Of a stretch of 64,000 bases of DNA, positions 8,707-17,518 are shown one piece after another. This DNA is from DASUAO01 sp046484625 (GTDB lineage Bacteria; Actinomycetota; Acidimicrobiia; IMCC26256; PALSA-555): the NCBI GenBank assembly GCA_046484625.1, contig JAWOIO010000127.1, positions 34,889 through 98,888 of the forward strand, given 5' to 3'. Positions within the stretch are counted from its first letter, which is position 1; every line of letters begins with the position of its first letter. A program made the translations under genes and the position numbers. The notes under the pieces are model-generated. The model saw only the letters and a list, made by a program, of their open reading frames with translations, did no database searches and had not been told where the DNA came from.

Positions 8707-9951
8707 ATGAGAGCGGACGTCCTCGCGATCGGGACCGAGCTGCTGCTCGGCCAGATCGTCGACAGCAACAGCGCATGGATCGGCGAGCAGCTGGCGTCCG
8801 CGGGGATCGACACCTACGACCACCGCAAGGTCGGCGACAACCAGGATCGGATGGTGGCCGCGATGCGCGACCTCCTCGGCGAGGCCGACGCGCTCGTCGT
8901 CTGCGGGGGGCTCGGCCCGACCCAGGACGACGTCACTCGCGACGCGATCGCCGAGCTGATGGGCGTCGAGCTCGAGCGCCGTGAGGACCTCGTGGAGCAG
9001 ATCGCGGCGATGTTCGGGCTCCGTGGTCGTGACATGCCGGCGAACAACCTGCGCCAGGCCGACGTACCCGCGGGTGGCGACGCGATCCCGAACCCCATCG
9101 GCACCGCACCGGGATTGCGGTGCGAGGTCTCCGTCGACGGCCACCAGCGTGTCGTCTACGCGGTCCCGGGCGTCCCGTACGAGATGCAGCAGATGGTGCG
9201 CGACCACGTGCTCCCCGACCTGCTCGAGCGGTCCGGGGAGCGGGCGGTGATCGTGAGCAGGTCCCTGAAGACCTGGGGCACGTCGGAGTCCGGCCTCTCC
9301 GAGATGATCGCCCACCGGGTGGACGGCCAGTCCAACCCGACGATCGCGTTCCTCGCGCGGGGGATCGAGGGCCTGTGCGTCCGGCTGACCGCGAAGGGCG
9401 CCGACGAGGCCGCGGCCCGGGCGCTGATCGAGGCCGAGGAGACCGAGCTGCGGTCGATCCTCGGTGACCTGATCTTCGCCGTCGACCACGAGACGATGGA
9501 GTCGAACGTCCTGGCTGCCTGCGAGGCGCGGGGCTGGACGCTCGGCGTCGCGGAGTCCCTCACCGGTGGGCTCGTGGGCGCGCGCCTCGCCAACGTCCCC
9601 GGTGCGAGCCGCACGTTCCGCGGCTCGATCGCGTCCTATGCCACCGAGGTGAAGCGCGACGTGCTCGGCGTCGATGCCGAGAAGGTGGTCTCGCAGGAGT
9701 GCGCGATCCAGATGGCCGAGGCTGCCCAGCGGGTACTCGGTGCCGACGTCGGGATCTCGTGCACCGGCGTCGCCGGTCCCGACGAGCAGGACGGCCAGCC
9801 GGTCGGCACGGTGTGGTTCGGCGTGGCGGTTCCCGGGCACCCCACGCACGCGATGTCGACCCGTCTCCCCGGGGACCGGGAGCGCATCCGCCAGTTCTCG
9901 ACGATCTCGCTCGTCAACCTGCTCCGACTGCGCCTCGATTCGCTGGCGTGA
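8707..9951 (+). CDS. cinA: CinA: competence/damage-inducible protein with NMN amidase domain
   Basis: Two-domain protein of 414 aa. Residues 1 to about 170 are the MoCF/COG1058 domain (IGTELLLGQIVDSN, GGLGPTQDD), linked in this family to ADP-ribose pyrophosphatase activity. The C-terminal 155 residues are the PncC/COG1546 domain (AESLTGG, GSIASYATEVK, TGVAGPD), which deamidates nicotinamide mononucleotide in NAD salvage. ATG 8707 lies 26 bases after the end of the pgsA frame with GGGAGCAGG just upstream as ribosome-binding site. The stop overlaps thpR by 4 bases. Position between pgsA and recA is typical of Gram-positive genomes. Confidence 0.93.
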   Translation: MRADVLAIGTELLLGQIVDSNSAWIGEQLASAGIDTYDHRKVGDNQDRMVAAMRDLLGEADALVVCGGLGPTQDDVTRDAIAELMGVELERREDLVEQIAAMFGLRGRDMPANNLRQADVPAGGDAIPNPIGTAPGLRCEVSVDGHQRVVYAVPGVPYEMQQMVRDHVLPDLLERSGERAVIVSRSLKTWGTSESGLSEMIAHRVDGQSNPTIAFLARGIEGLCVRLTAKGADEAAARALIEAEETELRSILGDLIFAVDHETMESNVLAACEARGWTLGVAESLTGGLVGARLANVPGASRTFRGSIASYATEVKRDVLGVDAEKVVSQECAIQMAEAAQRVLGADVGISCTGVAGPDEQDGQPVGTVWFGVAVPGHPTHAMSTRLPGDRERIRQFSTISLVNLLRLRLDSLA

Positions 9952-10514
9952 GCTCGACCGGTCGCGCGTTCGTCGCGGTCGTGCCACCCGCGGCGGTGCT
10001 CGACTGCATCGAAGAGGCCCTCGCGCCGGTCGAGCGCCTCGTGCCGGCCGCGCGTTGGACCACGCGCGGGCAGCGGCACGTCACCTTGCAGTTCCTCGGG
10101 AACCGCGTCGACCTCGACGCGGTCGCCGGTGCGCTCGGAGGGCTCGCCGTGACGGGCGGCGAGGTCCGCGTCCGCGGCGCCGGCGCGTTCCCCGACGAGC
10201 GCCGGGGAAGAGTCCTGTGGGCCGGGATCCCGGGCGGCGCGGCCGTGCTCACGCGTCTCGCCGGGGCGGTGGGCGAGCGCCTCACGCCGATCGGCCACGA
10301 GCCCGACAGTCGCGGGCTCCACCCACACCTCACGCTGGCCCGGCTCCGTACCCCGGGCGACCTGCGCGCCGCGGTCGCCGTGCTCGACCAGCGTGACCTC
10401 GGCCCGACCTGGCGGGTCGAGGAGGTGGTCCTGTTCCGGAGCGAGACCCGTCCGGAGGGCGCCCGCTACGAGGCGGTCGCCCGGATCCCGATCCCGGCCC
10501 CGGGCGGTCCCTGA
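9948..10514 (+). CDS. thpR: RNA 2',3'-cyclic phosphodiesterase (2H family)
   Basis: Small cytoplasmic 2H phosphoesterase of 188 aa, related to LigT/ThpR, which opens 2',3'-cyclic phosphates on RNA ends. Two HxT motifs are present: HVTL in the first half and HLTL in the second (HPHLTLARL), with the expected spacing for the paired active site. The start is a GTG overlapping the cinA stop (GTGA), so it is translationally coupled to cinA. It is the last gene of the rimO-pgsA-cinA run. Confidence 0.88.
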   Translation: MSSTGRAFVAVVPPAAVLDCIEEALAPVERLVPAARWTTRGQRHVTLQFLGNRVDLDAVAGALGGLAVTGGEVRVRGAGAFPDERRGRVLWAGIPGGAAVLTRLAGAVGERLTPIGHEPDSRGLHPHLTLARLRTPGDLRAAVAVLDQRDLGPTWRVEEVVLFRSETRPEGARYEAVARIPIPAPGGP

Positions 10515-10543
10515 GGGCGGTGCCGTGCCGAGATCCGATGGGG

Positions 10544-10774
10544 CTACTGGAACGGGCGACTGCCGAGCTTGCGCCCGGGGGCCCACCGGCTCGGCTTCTT
10601 CGGGGCCTTCGGCTCCTTGAATCGGGGCGTGACCTCGTCCTTGCTCCGGGCCAGCGCCTCCCCTGACCGGACGCTCGGCGACCGGACGCTCGGCGACCGG
10701 CCGTTCGGTGCGGCCGGCTGGCTCCCCGAGCCGGCAGGAGCGGATTCGTCGTCGTGTGTGCCTCGGTCCGTCAT
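10544..10774 (-). CDS. Small hypothetical protein opposite the thpR-recA gap
   Basis: A 76-codon frame on the minus strand filling the space between thpR and recA. The product is polar and basic: a Ser/Gly/Pro-rich first half carrying the repeat SVRSPSVRSG, then a C-terminal segment FKEPKAPKKPSRWAPGRK. No membrane segment or known domain is seen. The repeat comes from a 15-bp tandem duplication at 10665-10694. No clear ribosome-binding site precedes the ATG. Its start is 28 bases from the recA -35 region, so it is divergent from recA. It could be a real small gene or a chance frame. Confidence 0.4.
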   Translation of the reverse strand: MTDRGTHDDESAPAGSGSQPAAPNGRSPSVRSPSVRSGEALARSKDEVTPRFKEPKAPKKPSRWAPGRKLGSRPFQ

Positions 10775-10801
10775 CCCCGAGAGCCTAGTGGCCCACGGTG
10801 C

Positions 10802-10830
10802 TTGACCCCGAACGGGTGTTCGTCTAGCGT
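10802..10830 (+). promoter_or_regulatory. recA promoter with LexA (SOS) box
   Basis: A -35 TTGACC (10802-10807) and -10 TAGCGT (10825-10830) are 17 bases apart. The spacer holds a perfect GAAC-N4-GTTC box at 10810-10821, within a 14-base near-palindrome from 10809 to 10822. Bound LexA would block RNA polymerase directly. The transcript would start near 10837, leaving a leader of about 145 bases before recA. Confidence 0.88.
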
Positions 10831-10983
10831 CTCACAGACGTGGAGTTCCACGTGTGTGATCCTGCCGCTCCGGAGCCCCCGGCGTGACTGTCACACCCCC
10901 GCCGTAGGTTGCCGGCCAGTACCAGCGAGCAGCACCAGCGAGCACTTCCCCCAACCGAAGACGAAGCCCCCAGGAGGGTCCCC

Positions 10984-12141
10984 GTGGAGCGTGAACAGGC
11001 ACTCGAGATGGCACTGGGTCAGATCGAGAAGAACTACGGCAAGGGCGCGATCATGCGCCTCGGCGAGCGAGGCCACGTCGGGATCTCGGCGATCCCCACC
11101 GGGGCGCTCGCCCTCGACATCGCGCTCGGCATCGGGGGCCTGCCCCGCGGCCGCGTCGTCGAGATCTTCGGCCCCGAGTCGTCCGGGAAGTCCACTCTCG
11201 CGATGCACGTCGTCGCCGAGGCCCAGCGCAACGGCGGCACCTGTGCCTACATCGACGCCGAGCACGCCATGGACCCGGTGTACGCCGCGGCCATCGGGGT
11301 CAACGTCGACGACCTCTACATCTCCCAGCCCGACACGGGGGAGCAGGCGCTCGAGATCGCCGATCTGCTGATCCGCTCGGGTGCCCTCGACGTCGTCGTC
11401 ATCGACTCGGTGGCCGCACTCGTGCCCCGGGCCGAGATCGAGGGCGAGATGGGCGACACCCATGTGGGCCTGCAGGCCCGGCTCATGAGTCAGGCGCTGC
11501 GCAAGCTCACCGCGAACCTCAACCGGTCCCGGACGGTGTGTGTCTTCATCAACCAGCTGCGCGAGAAGATCGGTGTGATGTTCGGCTCACCGGAGACCAC
11601 GCCGGGCGGCCGGGCGCTGAAGTTCTACTCGTCGGTCCGTCTCGACATCCGTCGCGTGGAGACGATCAAGGACGGCGCCGAGATGATCGGCAACCGGACC
11701 CGCGTCAAGGTGGTGAAGAACAAGGTCTCGCCGCCGTTCAAGATGGCCGAGTTCGACATCATGTACGGCAAGGGCATCAGCCGCGAGGGCTCGATGCTCG
11801 ACGTCGGTGTGGAGCTCGACATCATCAAGAAGTCGGGGGCCTGGTTCACCTACGAGGGCGAGCAGCTCGGTCAGGGACGGGAGAACGCCAAGGCGTTCCT
11901 CAAGGACAACCTCGACATGATGCTCGAGATCATGGAGAAGATCCGGGTGCAGGCCGGCATCGGCGAGTCCGACGACGTCCCGCCGCCCGACGGCGAGATC
12001 GACCTCACCGAGGCGGCCGCCGACGCGATCGCCGAGGCCGCGGAGGCCGAGGCGAAGGCCGCCAAGGACACGAAGGCGGCCTCGGCAGACGAGCCGACGC
12101 CGACGGCGAAGAACGGGACGAAGGCGTCTTCCAAGTCCTAG
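10984..12141 (+). CDS. recA: Recombinase RecA
   Basis: Forms filaments on single-stranded DNA, drives strand exchange, and triggers LexA self-cleavage in the SOS response. The 385-aa product has Walker A GPESSGKST at residues 63-71, the VVIDSVAALVP Walker B strand, and the DNA-binding loop region around NQLREKIGVMFGSPETTPGG. The C-terminal 45 residues are an Ala/Glu/Lys-rich low-complexity tail. The GTG at 10984 is set by an excellent AGGAGGG at 10972-10978; the frame extends upstream to 10909 but without support. Expression is SOS controlled by the box at 10810. A hairpin follows at 12174. Confidence 0.98.
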   Translation: MEREQALEMALGQIEKNYGKGAIMRLGERGHVGISAIPTGALALDIALGIGGLPRGRVVEIFGPESSGKSTLAMHVVAEAQRNGGTCAYIDAEHAMDPVYAAAIGVNVDDLYISQPDTGEQALEIADLLIRSGALDVVVIDSVAALVPRAEIEGEMGDTHVGLQARLMSQALRKLTANLNRSRTVCVFINQLREKIGVMFGSPETTPGGRALKFYSSVRLDIRRVETIKDGAEMIGNRTRVKVVKNKVSPPFKMAEFDIMYGKGISREGSMLDVGVELDIIKKSGAWFTYEGEQLGQGRENAKAFLKDNLDMMLEIMEKIRVQAGIGESDDVPPPDGEIDLTEAAADAIAEAAEAEAKAAKDTKAASADEPTPTAKNGTKASSKS

Positions 12142-12173
12142 GAGCCACCGCCCGGCAACGGGGCATGCGACGT

Positions 12174-12207
12174 ACGGGAGGCGCTCGAGCGATCGGGTGC
12201 CTCCCGT
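12174..12207. terminator. Terminator between recA and the TauE-type exporter
   Basis: Arms ACGGGAGGC (12174-12182) and GCCTCCCGT (12199-12207) pair perfectly over 9 bp with a 16-nt loop. It lies between convergent genes, 33 bases after the recA stop and 26 bases beyond the exporter stop, so it can serve both. Confidence 0.7.
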
Positions 12208-12232
12208 TGCGCGTCGAGATCGCCCCAGACGA

Positions 12233-12955
12233 TCAGAGCAGGCCGCGGGCGATCGCGACGCACCCTGCGATCCCCGAGACGATCAGCACCATCGGGCGCA
12301 GCCAGCCGCCGTCCACGAACACGTGGAGGTGCTTGCTGGCCCAGAGCCCGGCGATCATCGCCGGGAGCAGCGCGAGTGCGAACAGCACCTGGTCCCCGTT
12401 GATCGTTCCGGCGATGCCGTAGCCGATCAGCGACATGCTCGCGCTCACCGCGAAGAACGACCCGAGCGTGGAGCGAGCGGACGGGCCGTCGCGGTGCTGG
12501 AACAGGAGTGCGACCGGCGGCCCACCCACTGCGGCCGCGGTCCCGAAGATGTTGGACGCGAAGCCGGCCAACGCGCCCGTCACCGCGGTCACCGGGATCG
12601 GCGGCGAGACGACGCTGAGCAGCACCCCCAGCAGGACCACGAAGCCGACGAGGGTGGCCAGCGCGCTCGTGCTCACTCGCGTGACGATGAAGAGCCCGAC
12701 GACGGTGCCCGGCACCGCCCCCACGAGCATCTGGCCCACGGCCGTCCGGTCGATCGCGTGGTGCTCGCGGGCGACCGTGGTGATGGTGAGCGGGAAGGCC
12801 ACCAGCACGAGCGTCGTCGGCAGGGCCTCGGGGACGACGATCGCCACGAGGGGCGCCGCGAGCAGGTTGAGCCCGAACCCGATGGAGCCCTGCACGACCG
12901 AGCCCGTCAACACGGCCCCGAGGGCCACCACCAGCTCGAGGGCTCCGACGTGCAC
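12233..12955 (-). CDS. Sulfite exporter TauE/SafE family membrane protein
   Basis: Integral membrane protein of 240 aa with seven or eight predicted helices in two similar halves. The TauE/SafE (DUF81) character shows in the N-terminal GSVVQGSIGFGLNLLAAPL and the second-half GFASNIFGTAAAVGGPPVALL. The family moves sulfonates, sulfite or related organic anions; the substrate here is unknown. The GTG at 12955 is chosen because GGCAGGAT lies about 12 bases upstream and it starts at the first helix; the much longer frame upstream is antisense to miaB. It converges on recA. Confidence 0.85.
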   Translation of the reverse strand: MHVGALELVVALGAVLTGSVVQGSIGFGLNLLAAPLVAIVVPEALPTTLVLVAFPLTITTVAREHHAIDRTAVGQMLVGAVPGTVVGLFIVTRVSTSALATLVGFVVLLGVLLSVVSPPIPVTAVTGALAGFASNIFGTAAAVGGPPVALLFQHRDGPSARSTLGSFFAVSASMSLIGYGIAGTINGDQVLFALALLPAMIAGLWASKHLHVFVDGGWLRPMVLIVSGIAGCVAIARGLL

Positions 12956-13012
12956 GACGGCTGATCCTGCCAGGTCGGCCGCAGGAGGGACGACCGGGGC
13001 CCCGTACACTCG

Positions 13013-14416
13013 GTGGTCGTGACCCGCCGGTTCCACGTCCGCACCTACGGATGCCAGATGAACGAGCACGACTCCGAGCACCTGGCCGGGATGATGAGCG
13101 CCGCCGGGCTCGAACCGACCGACGACGCCGAGGATGCCGACGTCATCCTCCTGAACACCTGCTGCATCCGGGAGAACGCCGACAACCGGTTCTACGGCCA
13201 CCTGGGCAACCTCAAAGCCCTCAAGGAGGCCCGTCCGGGCCTCCAGATCGCCGTGGCGGGCTGCCTGGCCCAGAAGGACCGGGAGCGGATCGTCGAGCGA
13301 GCCGGCCACGTCGACGTGGTGTTCGGGACCCACAACCTCCACCGGGCCGTCGACCTCCTCGATGAGCAGCGGTCCAGGGGCGAGACGGTCGTCGAGATCG
13401 CCGAGGAGCACGGTCCCGACGCCGCCGCGATCGCCGGCGCGCTCCCGGCTCGGCGCGACCTCGACCACTCGGCCTGGGTGACGATCCAGATCGGGTGCGA
13501 CAACTCGTGCACGTTCTGCATCGTCCCGCTCGTGCGCGGCGCAGAAGTCAGCCGGCGGATGGGGGACGTCGTAAGGGAGGTCGAGGAGCTCGCAGCCGCC
13601 GGCGTGAGCGAGGTCACGCTCCTCGGGCAGAACGTCAACTCCTACGGCCGCGACCTCGGTGCCGGCCAGTACCGCCCGCGCTTCGCCGACCTGCTCCGGG
13701 CCATCGACGCGGTCGACGGGATCAAGCGCATCCGGTTCACGTCGCCGCATCCCAAGGACCTGCGTCCCGAGACCATCGCTGCGATGGCCGAGTGCGACGC
13801 GGTGTGCGAGCATCTCCACCTGCCGCTCCAGTCGGGGAGCGACCGGACGCTCGCCCGGATGCATCGCGGCTACACCGCCGAGCGCTACCTCCAGCGACTC
13901 GATGCCGCGCGCGCCGGGATCCCCGACCTCGCGGTCACGACCGACCTCATCGTCGGGTTCCCGGGCGAGACCGACGACGACTTCGAGCGAACACTCGAGG
14001 TGGTCGACACAGCCGGGTACGACGCGGCGTACACGTTCGTGTTCTCGCCCCGACCCGGGACACCTGCTGCCCGGATGACCGACCTCGCGGTGCCGGCCGA
14101 GGTCGTGCGCGAGCGCATGAACCGCCTCACCGAGGTCGTCGAGGGCCATGCCCTCCTTCGTCACGAGGCCCGCGTCGGCAGGGTCGAGGCCGCGCTCGTG
14201 GACGGGCCGTCGAAGACCGATCCAACCCGTACCTCGGCGCGCACGGGGCAGGGCAAGCTCGTCCACTTCGACGCCGGCGCCGCGGCGATCCCGCCCGGGT
14301 CGTACGTCCGGCTCGAGGTCACACGCGCCGCGCCGCACTGGTTGGAAGGCACGTTGCGCGGCATCGACTTCACCCCCGAGTCGCGTCCGGTGCGCATCCC
14401 GGTCGCGTCGGTGTGA
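13013..14416 (+). CDS. miaB: tRNA-2-methylthio-N6-dimethylallyladenosine synthase
   Basis: Radical-SAM methylthiotransferase that converts i6A37 to ms2i6A37 in tRNAs reading UNN codons. The 467-aa product has the UPF0004 cysteines in YGCQMN, NTCCIREN and AVAGCLAQ, the radical-SAM CDNSCTFC motif, and a C-terminal TRAM domain. GTG 13013 and GTG 13019 (VTRRFHVRTYGC) are both possible starts; a GCAGGAGGG at 12981 is too far away to decide. Its stop overlaps the GTG of miaA, which makes the i6A substrate, so the two steps are coupled in one operon. Confidence 0.95.
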   Translation: MVVTRRFHVRTYGCQMNEHDSEHLAGMMSAAGLEPTDDAEDADVILLNTCCIRENADNRFYGHLGNLKALKEARPGLQIAVAGCLAQKDRERIVERAGHVDVVFGTHNLHRAVDLLDEQRSRGETVVEIAEEHGPDAAAIAGALPARRDLDHSAWVTIQIGCDNSCTFCIVPLVRGAEVSRRMGDVVREVEELAAAGVSEVTLLGQNVNSYGRDLGAGQYRPRFADLLRAIDAVDGIKRIRFTSPHPKDLRPETIAAMAECDAVCEHLHLPLQSGSDRTLARMHRGYTAERYLQRLDAARAGIPDLAVTTDLIVGFPGETDDDFERTLEVVDTAGYDAAYTFVFSPRPGTPAARMTDLAVPAEVVRERMNRLTEVVEGHALLRHEARVGRVEAALVDGPSKTDPTRTSARTGQGKLVHFDAGAAAIPPGSYVRLEVTRAAPHWLEGTLRGIDFTPESRPVRIPVASV

Positions 14417-15360
14417 CGACGACGCACCTCGCCCTCGTCGGGCCCACCGCATCCGGAAAGTCCGTGGCCGCGCTCGCCATCGCGCGGGAGCTGGGCGACG
14501 TCGAGATCGTCTCGGTCGACTCGATGCAGGGCTACCGGGAGATGGACATCGGTACCGCGAAGCCCTCGGCAGCCGAGCAGGCGGCGGTCCGGCACCATCT
14601 GCTCGACATCGCGGACCCCGCCGAGGATCTCAATGTCGCCCGCTACCAGGAGCTGGCCCGCGCCGCGGTCGCCGACATCGCCGGACGGGGCAAGCGGGCG
14701 CTGCTCGTCGGCGGCACCGGCCTGTACTTCCAGGCCGTGGTCGACGACCTGCGCTTCCCCGGCGAGGATCTCGAGCTCCGTGCCGAGCTCGAGCGACGCA
14801 CCGCGGAGCCGGGCGGGATCGCCGCCGCGTACACCGAGCTGGAACGGCTCGATCCACTCGCGGCGTCGCGCATCGATCCGCACAACGCGCGTCGGGTCGT
14901 CCGCGCGCTGGAGGTGATCGAGCTGACGGGGGAGCCGTTCTCGTCGTTCGGTCCGGGAGTGCAGTCCTTCGGGCCGACGGCGTTCCCGGTGCACCTCGTG
15001 GGGCTGTGGCTGCCCCGGGAGGCGCTCGTGGGTCGCATTGCCGAGCGGGTCGCGGTCATGCGCGAGCGCGGCCTCTGGGCCGAGGTGGAGCGCCTGCGCC
15101 GCCTGCCCGCGTGGTCCCGCACGGCCCGCCAGGCCATCGGGTACAAGGAGATCCTCGACGTGATCGATCGTGGCGACGGTGGCGCCGCCTCCGACGCCGC
15201 GGCGGTCGACGATGCGTTCGAGACGATCGCCCGCCGCACCCGGTCCTTCGCCCGTCGTCAGCGAATGTGGTTCCGGCGTGACCCCCGCATCACCTGGGTC
15301 GGCGGAGGCGGGAATCCCTGCGGCCGTGTGGGCGCCGTGCTGGCATTGTGGAGGCGATGA
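14413..15360 (+). CDS. miaA: tRNA dimethylallyltransferase
   Basis: Transfers dimethylallyl from DMAPP to A37 of tRNA, supplying the substrate for MiaB. The 315-aa product has the P-loop GPTASGKS near residue 10, the DSMQGYREMDIGTAKP motif, the GGTGLYFQA motif, and the C-terminal QAIGYKE. Start is GTG 14413, overlapping the miaB stop (GTGA). The stop TGA lies inside the ATGA overlap with dapF, continuing the tight operon. Confidence 0.95.
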   Translation: MTTTHLALVGPTASGKSVAALAIARELGDVEIVSVDSMQGYREMDIGTAKPSAAEQAAVRHHLLDIADPAEDLNVARYQELARAAVADIAGRGKRALLVGGTGLYFQAVVDDLRFPGEDLELRAELERRTAEPGGIAAAYTELERLDPLAASRIDPHNARRVVRALEVIELTGEPFSSFGPGVQSFGPTAFPVHLVGLWLPREALVGRIAERVAVMRERGLWAEVERLRRLPAWSRTARQAIGYKEILDVIDRGDGGAASDAAAVDDAFETIARRTRSFARRQRMWFRRDPRITWVGGGGNPCGRVGAVLALWRR

Positions 15361-16202
15361 CCTTGCGCGTGAGCAAGCTGCACGGGACCGGAAACGACTT
15401 CCTGGTCACCGTCGTGGCCGACGGCCCCACTGTGGCCGCCGATCACGCCCGCGCGCTCTGCGACCGCCATCGAGGGATCGGGGCCGACGGGATCATCTCC
15501 CTCGGCACCGGATCCGACGGCGCCGACTGCACCATGGAGCTGCGCAACGCCGACGGCGGGATCGCCGAGATGAGCGGCAACGGGATCCGGTGCCTCGCGT
15601 GGGTCGCAGTGCGCGAGGGTCTGGCCCGCGACGGGCGCCTCGTCGTCGACACCGGGGGCGGCCGCAGGGTCGTCGACCTCGACCTCGGCCCCGACGGGAT
15701 GCTGCGGACCGCCACCGTCGACATGGGGCCCGTCACCTTCGAGCCGGCCGAGATCCCGCTCGACGCCTCGTCTGCGTTCGACCTCACGGCCACCTTCCAC
15801 GGTGTCGAGTACTCCGGCGACGCGGCCGGGATCGCCAACCCACACCTCGTGCTCCTCGTCGACGACGTCGATGCGGCCCGCGTCACCCAGCACGGGCCGC
15901 GGCTCGAGCGCGACGACCGGTTCCCGAACGGCACCAACGTCGAGTTCGTGGAGGCCGCGGGCGCCGACCGGATCCGCATGCGCGTCTGGGAGCGGGGGGT
16001 CGGCGAGACGCTCTCGTGCGGCACGGGCGCGTGCGCCGCGGCCGCGGTCGCGCATCGCCGGGGGATGGTGGGCGAGCGTGTGGTGGTCGCGGTCACCGGC
16101 GGCGAGCTCGTCGTCGGGCTCGGCGACACCGTGACGCTCGGCGGTCCCGTCGTCCATGTGTTCGACGTCGACGTCGACGCCGCGATCGAGACCACACCGT
16201 GA
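15357..16202 (+). CDS. dapF: Diaminopimelate epimerase
   Basis: Converts LL- to meso-diaminopimelate for lysine and peptidoglycan. The 281-aa product has both catalytic cysteines in context: NGIRC in the N-terminal half and SCGTGACA in the C-terminal half, with HGTGNDF at the start. ATG 15357 overlaps the miaA stop and has GGAGG just upstream; GTG 15348 would add three residues. It is followed by hflX with a 4-base overlap. Together with dapC and dapD nearby it makes a partial DAP pathway cluster of the succinylase branch. Confidence 0.95.
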   Translation: MTLRVSKLHGTGNDFLVTVVADGPTVAADHARALCDRHRGIGADGIISLGTGSDGADCTMELRNADGGIAEMSGNGIRCLAWVAVREGLARDGRLVVDTGGGRRVVDLDLGPDGMLRTATVDMGPVTFEPAEIPLDASSAFDLTATFHGVEYSGDAAGIANPHLVLLVDDVDAARVTQHGPRLERDDRFPNGTNVEFVEAAGADRIRMRVWERGVGETLSCGTGACAAAAVAHRRGMVGERVVVAVTGGELVVGLGDTVTLGGPVVHVFDVDVDAAIETTP

Positions 16203-17518
16203 GCCGGTCCGCGGCGCGGGGCCGGCGTCGGCTCACCGCGACCGAGGTCGACCTCGCGGTCGTCCGTCAACGGGCCCTGCTGGTCGGAACCGGCTTCGGC
16301 ACGAAGACCGTCGAGGAGGCATCTGCTTCGCTCGATGAGCTGGTGCTGCTGGCCGACACCGCCGGCGCCGACGCGGTCGACGTCGTGCTGCAGCGCCGCG
16401 ACCGTCCGGACCCGGCCACGTACGTCGGCCGGGGCAAGGTCGAGGAGCTCCAGGCGACCGCCGAGGCGCTCGACGTCGACGTCGTGGTCTTCGACGACGA
16501 GCTCACACCGGCCCAGCAGCGGAACCTGGAGGCGAAGTTCTCGTGCGACGTCGTCGACCGCGTCGCGCTGATCCTCGACATCTTCGCCCAGCATGCGTCG
16601 AGCCAGGAGGGCATGGTGCAGGTCGAGCTGGCGCAGCTCCGCTATCGCATGCCGCGCCTGCGCGGTCGTGGCCTCCAGCTGAGCCAGCAGGGCGGCGGCA
16701 TCGGGACCAGGGGCCCGGGTGAGACCCAGCTCGAGGTGGACCGGCGGCGCATCCAGCGCCGGATCACGACGCTCGAAGGCGAGCTGGTGCGACTGGCGAG
16801 GAACCGTGCGACCCAGCGCAAGGCGCGCCGTCGCCGCAGCCTGCCGACGCTCGCGCTGGTCGGCTACACGAACGCAGGGAAGTCGACCCTGCTCAACCGG
16901 ATCACCCAGGCCGACGTCCTCGTGGAGGATCGGCTCTTCTCCACGCTCGACCCCACCACGCGAAGGCTCCGACTTCCCGGTGGGGAGACCGTCCTGTGCT
17001 CCGACACGGTCGGCTTCGTGCGCCGGCTACCTCATCAGCTCGTCGAAGCCTTCCGTTCGACGCTCGAGGAGGTCGCCGAGGCCGATCTGCTCGTGCACGT
17101 CGTCGACACGACGGCTGCCGACGCGGAAGCACAGATCGACGCCGTGCGGACGGTGCTCGGCGAGATCGGCGCGGGGGAGCTGCCCGAGCTGATGGTCCTG
17201 AACAAGATCGACGTCGCCGACGCCGAGCGCCGACACGAGCTCGTCCGCCTGCTGGGTGGCGACGCCGTGGAGGTGTCGGCGCGGACGGGTGCGGGAGTCG
17301 AGGAGCTGATCGCGGCGATCGCCGCCCGGCTCCGAGCCCTGGGCGCCGTGGTGGAGCTGGTCGTCCCCTACGAGCGGGGCGACGTGCTCGCCGCGCTCCA
17401 TCGGGACGGCGAGGTGATCGTCGAGGTGCACGATGGCGACGGCACCCGTGTGCGGGCGCGGCTGGGCTCGGCCGACGTCGAGCGCTTCCGGGAGTACGCG
17501 GTCGAGGGCACCGGGTGA
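16199..17518 (+). CDS. hflX: GTPase HflX
   Basis: Ribosome-associated GTPase that splits stalled or stressed 70S ribosomes. The 439-aa product has the N-terminal HflX domain (GFGTKTVEEA, YVGRGKVEE, DDELTPAQQRNLE), a glycine-rich linker (GGGIGTRGPGETQLE), and the G domain with P-loop GYTNAGKS, the DTVGFVRRLPHQLVEAF G3 region and NKID. Start is GTG 16199 overlapping the dapF stop. The C-terminus is the usual small HflX domain. It overlaps dapC by 4 bases. Confidence 0.95.
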   Translation: MSRSAARGRRRLTATEVDLAVVRQRALLVGTGFGTKTVEEASASLDELVLLADTAGADAVDVVLQRRDRPDPATYVGRGKVEELQATAEALDVDVVVFDDELTPAQQRNLEAKFSCDVVDRVALILDIFAQHASSQEGMVQVELAQLRYRMPRLRGRGLQLSQQGGGIGTRGPGETQLEVDRRRIQRRITTLEGELVRLARNRATQRKARRRRSLPTLALVGYTNAGKSTLLNRITQADVLVEDRLFSTLDPTTRRLRLPGGETVLCSDTVGFVRRLPHQLVEAFRSTLEEVAEADLLVHVVDTTAADAEAQIDAVRTVLGEIGAGELPELMVLNKIDVADAERRHELVRLLGGDAVEVSARTGAGVEELIAAIAARLRALGAVVELVVPYERGDVLAALHRDGEVIVEVHDGDGTRVRARLGSADVERFREYAVEGTG